This document shows, piece after piece, positions 42,561 to 53,692 of a DNA stretch of 64,000 nt. The DNA is from Polytrichum commune. Taxonomy: Eukaryota; Streptophyta; Polytrichopsida; Polytrichales; Polytrichaceae. The stretch's first letter is position 1, and each line of letters begins with the position of its first letter. The translations under genes were made by a program, and so were the position numbers. Location: the NCBI GenBank assembly GCA_950295325.1, contig OX485803.1, positions 46,143,554 through 46,207,553 of the forward strand, given 5' to 3'. The notes beneath the pieces were generated by a model. That model saw only the letters and a program-made list of their open reading frames with translations, was not told the DNA's origin and did not search any database.

Positions 42561-45389
42561 ACCTAATTTTTTTTAAAGAAGTTAAGTTGAGTTGCATGTA
42601 GTATCAAGTGTAACCATGCTTGATACTACATGCAACGAGGTTTGGGTCTCACCTTGCACATAAGTAAGTCCATGTTTGATATTTAATACATATTGGTTTG
42701 CCTTCTTTAGATTGGGATGGAGAACTTGACCTTGATTATACAAGGTTGGAAGCCTCAAACCTACATTATTATCTATTTTGAAATAGAGAGGGTAGTGGTA
42801 TGAGTCAAGTTGTTTATTACTTATGAAGAAAGTGGAGATAGAGTTGTGAGGGGAGTTCGGGGGGGGGGGGTAGTCATTGGTTGGAGTAGCAATATACATG
42901 CGAACAAATGATAGGGTATTTTAAAAACATGGGGACAAAAAATTATAAATGGACTTAAGAGTAATATAGGGTATCAAAAATGGCATTGGACATCTTTAAA
43001 GTACTATAGGGTATGGAATAATAGGTAATTTGGAATTATAAGTAATGCAAGCCATTTTTCTATTAACCCAAAGTATAAAATTTTATAATGATAGCATGTG
43101 AAAAAAAAAAGAGAATTGAAAGTAATACCCCCCTATAAAATAGTGGTTGTTTGCACCTATATCCTTAACTTTTTAACACACTGCCCCCCCCCCCCCCCCG
43201 AGGGGGAGTTGGGATCATCTATGAGGTAATCAACTACACTAGCCCCACCCATACTAGAGAAACAAGTAAGATTTTAACATTACTTATCTATCCCATTAAG
43301 ATTCATAGAGCCGGAGAAGGACACATTTCCTATTAGAAATCGACCAAACGTATTGTAATGACCAATGTCATTGGACTTTCTCAACCAATGGGGTTTAGGA
43401 ACATCTAGGAGGTTGATGCCATTGTCTTCAAGATGGAGGTTTTGTCCTGGTGAGAACAAGTTTGAGCATTAAAATCATCTACTAAAAAAACCTCCCCTAA
43501 AGATTTATCATAAAGAAATGCGGTGAAAAGAAGAATGTAAGGGTGTATTTGTAGCTTTTGGTGCCACAAGGTGGAGTGTAGCATATATATATACATATAT
43601 ATATATATCCATGGAGAGACTTGAATCCTTGTGTGTCCGTGTGAGAAGAGGGGAAATGTGATACCCATGTGCAGATAGAGGTCCTAATAACTACACGGTC
43701 CAATACCTCCATGGCCTCGAGTAGTGGTGCCTAAATGTATGTTGCCAAATCCATTTTGTGTAGTGGAAAAATGACAATGATTGGGGATTTTTCCTATGCC
43801 TATTCTATATTTCTCTCAAGTTTCCACCAAGAATATTAGATTTATAGTTGAAAAAAGACTTGATATTAGAATATTGTTGTGTATGGAATAACCTTTGTAG
43901 TTCCAAGGAACACATGAAATGGTGCACAAATTGTGAGGATTGTCCCCGGGTATTGTTTCAATCAATTTGGATGTGTGTCATGTTGCTTGACCGATTTTTC
44001 GACCCATCCTCAAGTACTACAATTTATCCACATATAATCTTGGTCATTTTCCCCGACTTCCAAAGCTCTTTCATTTTCCCCCCAATTTGCATCAAATAAT
44101 TGCAGGTGGTGTTTTATCCTCATTAAGTCCGATCCGTGTACCTACAAGTTTCTCGCGGTCTCTCAAGTAGTTTGTTTTTGCCTCCCAAGATGCATTTGAA
44201 AATAATCAGGCGAGGTTTAGCTAGATTGAATGTTCCAACCCTCCAAGCTTCTAAAATACGCAAGGTCCCTTCAAATGTGTGTTGTAAGAATGATTGGGTG
44301 AGTTGGAGAGTGTTCTCATGCTCACTTTCCTCCACATTATCGGTCAATTCTTAAATGTAAGCTACGCTATTTCCCTTTCCAATATCTAATGTATGTTTTT
44401 TGTTGTTTGATTATGAAAAAAAGTATGTTTGGCCATCATCTTTGAGTCTAGATGTCCGTGCAATAGCATTTTTTAATGGAATTTTAAAGGTCTTGTGGTA
44501 CGACTTTGTCCCTTTCTAGCTTGGACATGTCGAAAGTATCATGACACTTTGATATCGTGATGGACGTCTTTTTCTTACCTCAAAGTGTATCTATTCCTTA
44601 TATAATCTTGATAGTTTGAGCTATGATTTTATTGCATATTTTTATCACAATACCTTGAAGTTTGACGATTCCAGATTAATTATAAACAACTCTATCCATG
44701 GAAAGTACTAAATATTGCCAACATATTGACGTGATCTTAGAATCATTCGCAACAACTTTTTTTTAGGTACAATCAAAATTGAGCTCTAGCATGCTTACTT
44801 TTGAAACGGTTTAATGAAACCACAACACACTCCAAGAAGTTAAGGGTTAACCTAGATGCATGCAGCTGCATGCACCAACTTACCATGGAGGCCTTTGAAA
44901 TTCGCACACCTGACTTAAGTTAATTTCGATGCTCATGAAAACATCACAAACAACCCCCCCCCCCCCCCCCCCCTCTCTTTCGAAACCATTAGAGCAGCCC
45001 ACCTCCCAAAAGGTAAGCAGTATAGTACACCTACTCTGTCACCCAGTAACACACACAAGATCAGGGTGAGGAAGAACGAACTCCCATTCACGTCGGTGCA
45101 AATAATAAGCACCAATGTTATTTAGACTTAGATTTTTATTGTTAATTTCGATGCAACTAGAACCTAAGTCATCGATCTTAGGCCTGTGTGGACAGCTTGA
45201 CTTTTGGTGTGATTGGGAATTTGGGACGTTTCGATTCACGTGCAAGTATCGGCCTTCCCAGGCAGAGTACTTATGTTATGACTTCTCTTCTTATTTAGTA
45301 CAGCAACTTATCTATCAGGATATATATTCAGCAGTCGAGATCCTAGCTAGTCTTAGTGTTTCCAAGACCAACCGGTTACACGTTGACGT
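42561..45389. other. Intergenic DNA with poly-G/C tracts; no gene recognised
   Basis: A 105-codon minus-strand frame at 42582-42899 (with RLPTLYNQGQVLHPNLKKA) is unassigned and may be transposon debris. G12 lies at 42859-42870, C16 at 43184-43199 and C20 at 44954-44973. An alternating AT tract is at about 43584-43608. 45115-45390 is less AT-rich but has no recognised coding motif. Confidence 0.5.
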
Positions 45390-46249
45390 CCCGGGCTAGA
45401 TCACATTTTCATTCAGCTGGGCCTAGTGGTGCATTTTTTAATTTTTATTTTAAAATACACATTTTAAAGTACTTGGCAAATTTTGAGGCATTTTTTAATG
45501 TTTTTTCATCACAACTACAGTCAATCTAGGTCAGTATGGCAAATATAAACACGCTTAACTTCGCCATTTGTATCATATTACCATATAGCATTAGTACATT
45601 CAAACTCGATGAGAGTGTCTCAGCCTTGAGTGTTGCCACACAAATTGACAAATACTGGAATACATAACGCAACACATGGCACACCGGACAGGTCGTGAAT
45701 GGTGGTTTGCATTCGCAATGTCTTCATTCTTGGATCAATACTTGGGCGGAGAAGAGCTCGAAGAACTGATCGTGGAAGAGGGGAATGTTTTCGACAATGA
45801 TTTGTCATAAAGGACCTCACGGATTCATGTCTTCAATGATTTTTAATATAAAAAACATTAAAATTTTATTTTAATTATTTTAATTCCGCCTCCGACCTCT
45901 AGAAGAAAAAATTCAACACTAGTTGGGCCCTACGCCTCCTTCACTGGCTTGGTCTTCATGCCCACACATGCGTGGGAACACTTCCTCGTTGGGAACCACT
46001 GGGACAATATCCGATCAAAATTACAAATATTCAAGTTGACATCACTTTCATTATTCCCAAGTTAATTGATGGAGTTCCTTGACATGCCAAAGGAGCGTAA
46101 TTGCTTAACTGACTAGGTATTGTCACATTGGTCCTCAACGAGGAAAAGTTCCCACGCAGGTGCAAGCAAGGAGCATGGGGAAGACCGGGTAGTGAAAGAG
46201 GCGTGGGAGGGGCGGAGCCTAGCCAAATGAAGATGTGATCTAGCCCGGG
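45390..46249. mobile_element. 860-bp TIR element with nested inverted repeats
   Basis: The left end CCCGGGCTAGATCACATTTT then CATTCAGCTGGGCCTAG is mirrored at the right end by AAGATGTGATCTAGCCCGGG preceded by GAGCCTAGCCAAATG. A second, inner pair is GCGTGGGAACACTTCCTCGT (about 45971-45990) and ACGAGGAAAAGTTCCCACGC (about 46139-46158). No long ORF and no convincing target duplication. The superfamily is unknown. Confidence 0.7.
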
Positions 46250-46449
46250 GCCATGTTGATATCTTTTGGTTTTTTATTATTTTTATTATTAGATTGAGGA
46301 TTGTTCTGTAAATTACCCTTGAATGGATTCAATAATTTTCATGGAGTCTTGAAACCCAAACTCAAACCAGTTCATTTGTATATAGTAGTCAGTTCTCCCT
46401 GTTCATTGTAATAGTAATTTCATATGCCTAGTGTCTTGAAATCACATCA

Positions 46450-46610
46450 ATGAATGATGGGGAGAACTAACTGCTAGTTACAGATGAACCAATTGAGTTT
46501 GAGAGATAACTGGTTGAAGTTCAAAATTTACGGCTCATTTGAAAGGATTATCCAGAATATACCTCAAATTAATAAACAAGAATAGAAAGATCACAACATG
46601 TAGTTGGTTT
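46450..46610 (+). repeat. Dispersed repeat shared with 33740-34100
   Basis: This is the shorter, diverged copy of the repeat described at 33740-34100. It lies immediately left of family B copy 2. Confidence 0.55.
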
Positions 46611-46825
46611 GTGTTATTCCATAATGTCACATGCTACACCAATTCTCTATCATCATGCATTGATGTTAACACTACATACCTCCTTAATACCACGTGCACT
46701 TTGGTTGCCACATGCATTAGGGAGGTTAGAGTGTAAAATAAAAGTGTGGACCTACAATGGATTGAATAGTCGTTCTAAAAATAGATTTAACCTTGAAATT
46801 AGCAACATGACTCCAAATTGGTCTG

Positions 46826-47231
46826 CACTAAATATTGGGTCTAGTGTCACTAATTCTATTTGTCTTGCTCACTACTAATTGCGAACCGTCTGTGTAGCGT
46901 CACCAACACCAAATATAAAGCTAACATTATATACCATTCCTTGGAGAAAAATTGGGTCATTATAGATTTACAATGTTACAAGTACTATCAATTACAAAAT
47001 GATATTTCATCCAAAATTTTAGTCATCCATAACATTATGTTACTACATAAATATTAGGATGCAGAGAAGAAAAAAAATCATTCCCTTAATTGGCATCGAA
47101 TTCGTGCAAATCTCAATCATCCAAGACAATACGTGTATACTTATTCATAAGAAGTGTCACTAGAGAAGTCATCATGCATAGCGACATAAAATACCACATA
47201 TGGCACTAAATACAACAATACTTAGTGTGGT
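46826..47231 (+). mobile_element. TIR element, family B, copy 2
   Basis: The left end is CACTAAATATTGGGTCTAGT followed by GTCAC. The right end contains GACATAAAATACCACATATG and ends CACTAAATACAACAATACTT then AGTGTGG. The interior matches copies at 4775 and, inverted, 40440. It is slightly longer than copy 1. Non-coding. Confidence 0.7.
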
Positions 47232-47661
47232 GAAAATCAAGTTTCTCTCGCTTGGGCATTTATAAATGTGAAGATCGGTATGAGAGCGAGCTTAATGACA
47301 TTGATACACATAATGAATCATGACTAACAAGGCCATCATCAAGTAGCTAGGCAATCAATAAAAAGCAAGTGAAAGAGGAGGCTGCCAGCTTTTCCCTTAG
47401 TTAATTAATGACTGAAAACACCGATTTTGTGTAAGCTAGATCACCTTAATCAATCGCACCGGCTCAACTAAGTTAGGTGCTGCATGTCATTGCATATCTT
47501 TAGGGTGCGTTCAAGGTACCAAGGCCTTAAAGTGTCACAAGTCCAATAGTGACACCTACTTTGCGTCTCTAACCCAAAAGCTGGTTAATTAATTAACATG
47601 TTTCACCACCCACCTCAAAAGTGGCAGCTACTTAGGTTCCCTCATCATCATTGTGCCGCCT

Positions 47662-48265
47662 GGGGGGCAGACTCTTCATTGGGAACCTAAATGATGTGCA
47701 GGGGTCACTATGAAATTAAACCCCCTATATACGAGACGTTTGTAAAGAAAAACAAATGTATATGTATTAACGACGTACTAAAAAATGGACTTGTGTATTT
47801 ATATGGAGATTTTCAATTTAATGTGATAAATGCCTCCACTACATATATAAATTATACACCGTGAATTGAATCATATTTTATTACATATAAAATCCACGTC
47901 TACTTTCCAAACAGAAAGTCATTGAATGTTTTTCATTCATAGCATGTAACTCAACGATTGTATCAAATAAACAAAGATAAGAGCACAATCACTTAGCCAC
48001 AACCTAGATAACAAAACTAACGGAAGCATGTGAGAGCTCCAAGAGCCTCTAGTACCCAAATGCAAACCCTAACAATAAGACACATGGTAGTCATCGAGGA
48101 CTATGATTACATGACAAAAATGGATGAAATTATGAGGTGGATGTAACTAACACATCTATTGTGAGTTGTTTCTCTAAACATTAGGGCCCCCTCTTGTACA
48201 TCTAGCTTTCTTCAAAAAATTGATAGCCTTCTCTCCCTTATGTATACTATGTACGCTGATGTGTA
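47662..48265 (-). mobile_element. TIR element, family D, copy 2 (truncated)
   Basis: It starts GGGGGGCAGACTCTTCATTG and follows copy 1 (28190) block by block: ATGAAATTAAACCCCC, TGTAACTCAACGATTG, ACCCAAATGCAAACCC, CCCTTATGTATACTATGTAC. It stops about 100 bp short of the expected far end, so that terminal repeat is missing. Confidence 0.75.
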
Positions 48266-48984
48266 CCTAGGGTAAGCTAGATAGGTCTTAATTGGTTACT
48301 TTCTTCAATTAGCCCGTTTATCCTAGAATGCTAAGAATGCAATTATTACAAGATAAATGGCAACTCCCAATTGAGGTTGTTTCCATTTGATGCCCCATTC
48401 ATGTGCACACATGGCATGAGGTAGAGAGGGCCAAGGAAAGGGTTCCATATGCTAGCTCTTTTGGTGTGAGAAATTAAACCTCGGCAAAGCTTTGGACATG
48501 ATCTCTAAACACTTCAACTTGTTGAAATATGTATGGTGAGCAAAAGGGTCAATCTATGAGAGAGTAGATTTGTCTTGTTGTGTGAAACAACCAAGTTGAA
48601 GCATATATGTCATTGCTTTTCTCCAATTTTGAATGTTGCATGAATGGATTTATTGAAATTTGTACCTCAATTTCTTTGAAAAGATTGAACATTTTAGAGA
48701 TAGTTTTTGTGACCTTAATTATGAATATGCTAACATTAAAATTTTGAAATATGACGATCTCAAATTTGCACAAACAATCATATATATACCAAAGTCGATT
48801 GGGAGTCAAATGCCATTCGTTTGTTACAAAGGGTGTTCAACTCACCTCCTCAAACACCAACTATTCTTATTGTTCAAGAATTACATTATGTAAGTTAAGT
48901 GTTTAGTAGAAATATGTTATGATTTTTCCATATGCATTTTGATGATGCTTTTGGGCATTCTTAAGTTTTCAAGGTATTTAGTGG
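48266..48984. other. Intergenic DNA, no gene recognised
   Basis: Opposing frames at 48549-48809 (minus) and 48660-48893 (plus) overlap and show no motif. Confidence 0.4.
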
Positions 48985-49330
48985 TTGGGGTGTAAATAGC
49001 TCCTCTTACTCCGGTAGTTAGTACTACTAGGGGGTTGACACTCCATTCGTCAAGTCGGGGGGCTACTATAAGAGGATTGCATTTGTTATATTTTTCTCAT
49101 ACAAATTTTTCTATGAATCAATTGTGACAATATGTGAATTCGATAAATTTGACCATGGTTGTTGGTATTGGAGAGAACGGGGCCAAGGTATCTTTAGGTG
49201 TGCCAATGAGGCTATTGATATATGGTCTTCGACGTGCTAGACATGAGCATTTTGTGGGTGTTTCATGTGCATGGTAGTAGCCGTGTGGGGATTGTTTTGT
49301 CTTTTTTAAGGGTTGGGGGTTGTACTTGCA
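48985..49330 (-). pseudogene. LINE C-terminal fragment, related to 25817-26290
   Basis: The sequence parallels the 3' end of the LINE at 25817-27571, in the same orientation: ACAATATGTGAATTCGAT matches the block coding for the C-N-D-R-F segment, and TTTCATGTGCATGGTAGTAG matches ATCACATGTACATGGAAGCA. Only a few hundred bases remain and no frame is open. Confidence 0.6.
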
Positions 49331-49661
49331 TTGATGAGGATATAATCTTGATGATATTATGAGATAATAAAATTGCAGTTGTTGCGTAGATGTCTTTATT
49401 GTGTCAATTGATTCGAAGACCTTTTATAAAAGTGTTGTGTACAATTTAGTAGGAGGTGGGACCAAGTGACTTTGTCATATTTGTGCTCATAGCACTACAA
49501 AGATCATGTAATGTGTGCTATGCAATAGATTCCAATACTTAAAATCTATCCCGTAGAAGTGGCAAACAAATCGGAATCCTTCTAGTGGACAAGGGGGGTG
49601 ACAAATGAGAATGGGCAAACAATGAGGATTATTAAAGGGCTTGCTTAACATGCACAACTCA

Positions 49662-50025
49662 GGGCCGGTTCACACTATGGCCAAACTTCAAGAGGAGAAG
49701 TGTTTGGACCAATGAAAATGCAGAAATGTCCAAAGTCCGTCCTCTCGGCCTTCACACTAGAGGCCAAAGTCCAAAGGACGTCGCCTCCAAAAGAGCCTAG
49801 GTGGCAACACTTTTAGGAAGTTATGGCGCCAAGAGTTCGGCCTCTCGAGCAAAGTTTGGGTCGAGCAAAATGCTCGACCCAAACTTCCGTCGAGAGGCCG
49901 AACTTTTTTTTCAAGTGGATTATTTTAATATACTTTTTTCAGCCCAAAGGCTTCTCCTCTCAACATAGTTTGGTCCAAAGAAGTGCCGCTTCTCCTCTCG
50001 ACTTGGGCATAGTGTGAACCGGCCC
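49662..50025. mobile_element. Tourist-like MITE (PIF/Harbinger type), 364 bp
   Basis: The ends are GGGCCGGTTCACACTATG and the inverted CATAGTGTGAACCGGCCC, flanked by TCA on both sides, consistent with a 3-bp target duplication. The interior is strongly self-complementary: GTTCGGCCTCTCGA pairs with TCGAGAGGCCGAAC, and GTTTGGGTCGAGCA with TGCTCGACCCAAAC. So most of it could fold into one long hairpin. The assignment rests on the GG-rich ends and 3-bp duplication. Non-coding. Confidence 0.75.
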
Positions 50026-50557
50026 TCATACTTGGTTACAAGTTCGCATTAGTCTTTCAATAAATAGTAACTAGAACATGTCCACAAAGGAAGAAAGAAA
50101 GAATAATGCACGAGGATTTCATTATCTCCACAACATTTGAAGTGTGGCATGAGATTCGGGTGTTGCCAATTGTTTGGCCCGAAGGGCTTTCATTATGATC
50201 TATCCTAACGAACCAAGATTGTAACCCTTACCTAAACATGACTTTATAGAGTATTGCCTAAGCCGAACATTGAGAGGCAAGGATCGGTCTTTGACACACC
50301 TATAACTAAAATGCATAGCCTTTTCCCTGTTAACATTGTGTCTGGAAATTGTATAGTAACATTTTCTTTCAATTACTAGCGAGGCCACACTAAAATCAAG
50401 GTAATATGACTATGTGAATGTACCCATATGGTTAAAAGTATAAATTTATCTCCCTATCAAAACTTGACTCATTTAACTAAGAAGAGACGAGATATATGTC
50501 ATGACAAAAGTGAGGTATTTCTCTCGGCACGTGGCTCGAGTGCACACTTGTGTGAGT
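50026..50557. other. Intergenic DNA, no gene recognised
   Basis: I see nothing supported here. A minus-strand frame at 50200-50388 is short and unassigned. Confidence 0.4.
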
Positions 50558-50840
50558 ACTACACTAAATACGAACGCATACACTAAATATCAATAACCAT
50601 GTGAAAGTAAGTAACATTAAATGTAAACTCAAACGCTAAATATCAACTATGGTAATATGTTGGAAGGTACATGTTTGAATTTAGTGTTAGTAAGGATATG
50701 AATAAAAACGATTTAATAAGGGAGGTGGCAGTAGGGAAGGTAGCCGGACATTTATGTCTAACACTACTCATCAAGGAATTGAAAATTAGTGTTGAGCAGG
50801 GTAGGGTGGTAACAATACTAAATATCTTATTTAGTGTAGT
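50558..50840. mobile_element. Small TIR element, family A, copy 2 (283 bp)
   Basis: The left end is ACTACACTAAATA and the right end TATTTAGTGTAGT, a perfect 13-bp inverted pair flanked by GT on both sides. It is colinear with 39959-40286, with differences mainly in a central block of about 70 bp. Non-coding. Confidence 0.8.
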
Positions 50841-53692
50841 GTAAAGGAGAAGCCCTCTTGAAGAAGATCGCTCAATTATATGTTTGCCCACAACCATCTA
50901 CCATTTATCAAGCATCCGAGTGCTACAACAATTAACCTACTTAAGAGCCATTGTTCCTACACGTTGCGGACAACTATCCACATAAGGTGGCAATGCTTAA
51001 AAGTAACACCACCCTTTTGGTAACACCTATTTTCAATCTTTCAATTGTCAACAAGTGGGTGCAACAGTGCCAATAAGTAAGCCACTATCAAAAACAACTA
51101 ATCGCATGAGACAATAAGTACAAAACCACACACCTTTGGCCAATCATACCCATATCATAGTGGTGGTGTAAGAAGGATGTAAGAACTTTAGCCAAAGTTG
51201 GAGCTCGCTCTTCTTAACTTTGACCAATCACACTGACTTATCTAGAATCTATCCGCTCAACGAGGCAATGTACAGAGTGTTCCACAAAAGGGAACAACAT
51301 CTTCGTCAAATAAAAGGCTTTCGCCCCCAATAAGGATGTTTTTATGGTGATTATCACCTAGCAATCCAACATAAATGGACCCCCCCTGTCCTTTAATGGA
51401 TAGGAAATACTCATTCCTTGTAGACAACTTTGCAAATTTGCGTAGTTGTGTATGAGTTTTTATTTTTCAAGTAAATCTATTTTTTCCTTTAAAAAATCTC
51501 TACTATTTAACATGCTTGAAATTGTAATAGTATTCCCATATATGTTCGAGTTCAACTACAAGTGACACCCATCATGTGGTTCACATGGTTAATTAAGATG
51601 ATGACAACAACTGGGATTTTTTACCTTTTTTCCCCTCCATTCTTAGTGCCCCCCAATCTACACGTAGTTACCAAAATTCTCCATGTTAAGGTATATGGGT
51701 ATTGAGTGGCTTGTTTTTGAAATCAAATCCTATATTTGATTGGTATGTTGTTCGGTGAGGATCAAAGAGAAAACATCATAAAGACACGTGTATAAAAGAG
51801 ATTGGATTATGTCTTCAAATATTGATAACTACTCCACACCCAATAATGAACATCATTGGAAGGACCTCTGTATTCAATTACGAAATCAACAAACATGCAC
51901 TACCAGCAACAACCCTAACTAAATGAAAAGAGGTATGAGTTTCAATCCAGTTTTTGCAGACGTATCATCGTAGATTTGCTGATGCAACACAAGTTCATTT
52001 TGGGTGTAAATTTAATTAACTTAATAGAAGTTAGAGAACATGAAAAACGAACCAAATAACAGCCAAATAACGTACCTCACTGTGTCCTTTGGTAAACAAT
52101 AATAAGTTGCCATGTCCCAAGTCCTGCCATGATGAGCCACAAGGCAAGCAGGGCCAAACTTGAACCACTTGCATATGGTCCTGGGATGGATGGATGGATG
52201 CATACATCCATATTTTTTTACCATCCACCTCCATGTGCATCCATGTCATTCAAAAAGGACGCAATGAAACCGAGTAAGTTAAGTAGGTTAGGTACCCATC
52301 AATCCCTAGAGATAGAGTTGGCTTCAAATCTCATGTCATGACTCTCCTTTGTCCATTCGATCTCGCCCGGCTTTATTAGCCCTTGAAAGTCCAAGAGGCT
52401 CATTATGGGGCTCAAGGTGTCATACGGAGAGAGGATTAATTAATTAAGATGGTTTCTCGATAGTTAAGTTGAAGCTTAAAAGACAATCTCATCGAAAAGT
52501 ATACATGTATCAATTGCATTATTTTTATTGGTACATGCATACATGTAAAGTGAATCGTAAAGATACTTGAGCTCATATAAATGATCTAGACTCAATTACA
52601 TATCGTTTATATAATCGTAGTTGTCACGACTCACATCTAACATTATCCTTGTTTCATCTTTTAGATAGGTTGTGCAAAATATGCATTCAATATCATAGAC
52701 TATGTAAAATGTCATTTCATTATTTGTTGAGGACCCAATTACACAAATCATCGTGTATGCTATATAAACACATCTCCATTGTAACTTACCAAATGGTTGC
52801 CTGTTATTTCCAACCTGATTATGTAGTAAGGTCTTTATCATCACTTTGATCGAATTAAGAAATTGAATTACTCGTTGTATGAAAGTAACTAATCGAGCCA
52901 CTTCATGACATCACTCCACCGCTTTATTTAAAGTTAAGGCAACATTGGGTCATTGCTTCCATTTTACTATTTGTAAGTTTTAGAGATAACCAAGCACGGG
53001 CTGGTATAATGAGTCAAGTTATGACAACGTTGATAAATTCCATTTGATTGGTTTGTGGATTCAACCTATAAGTGCTTTGGCAAGTCGGCAAGCCAAAATG
53101 GGCTGCCAACTAGACTTTGCATTGGGTTTGCAACCCATTACATGGTATCCTAGGTGGATGCCACATAAGGCATGGACATGTTTGCTATTAAAAAGGTGAA
53201 CAAGGACTTGAGCATTTAGGGGTCAATGAATAGGATGTTCTTATGGGCTAATGCACCATAGTTATGTTTTGGGCATTGTATATCAAATAGAGTTCAAATA
53301 CAAACATTCATATTGTCAATTACTAGATGGCTACCACTTTTAATTCAACTCTTTGTCATCGAAGTTTTGTTATGCTCTATAAAAAATCTCGAAAGCATTC
53401 AAATTGGATGTAAATAAATTATTTATACCTAGTTTTTTTAATATAAAAAAGCGCCGCATGTTGCCATGTGATTGGTTTAAATCTCTATAACAAATGACAT
53501 GGAAATTGATATGGATTAAGACATGCTCTATTAGACATGAATGTGCAACATGAGCTATTCATTTATCTCTTACTTGGGTAACTCCAAATGGAAATCCATA
53601 CTATCGAAATAAAGGATGTAGTGTATAGTTACATATTTGAACGTACAAGTATCTCAAAGGCTCAAACAACATCATCTACCTTATTAATAAAT
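50841..53692. other. AT-rich intergenic DNA, no gene recognised
   Basis: The frames at 52021-52341 overlap on both strands around a run of ATGGATGGATGGATG repeats and are not convincing. 52596-52901 minus has no motif. No repeat boundaries were identified. Confidence 0.5.
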
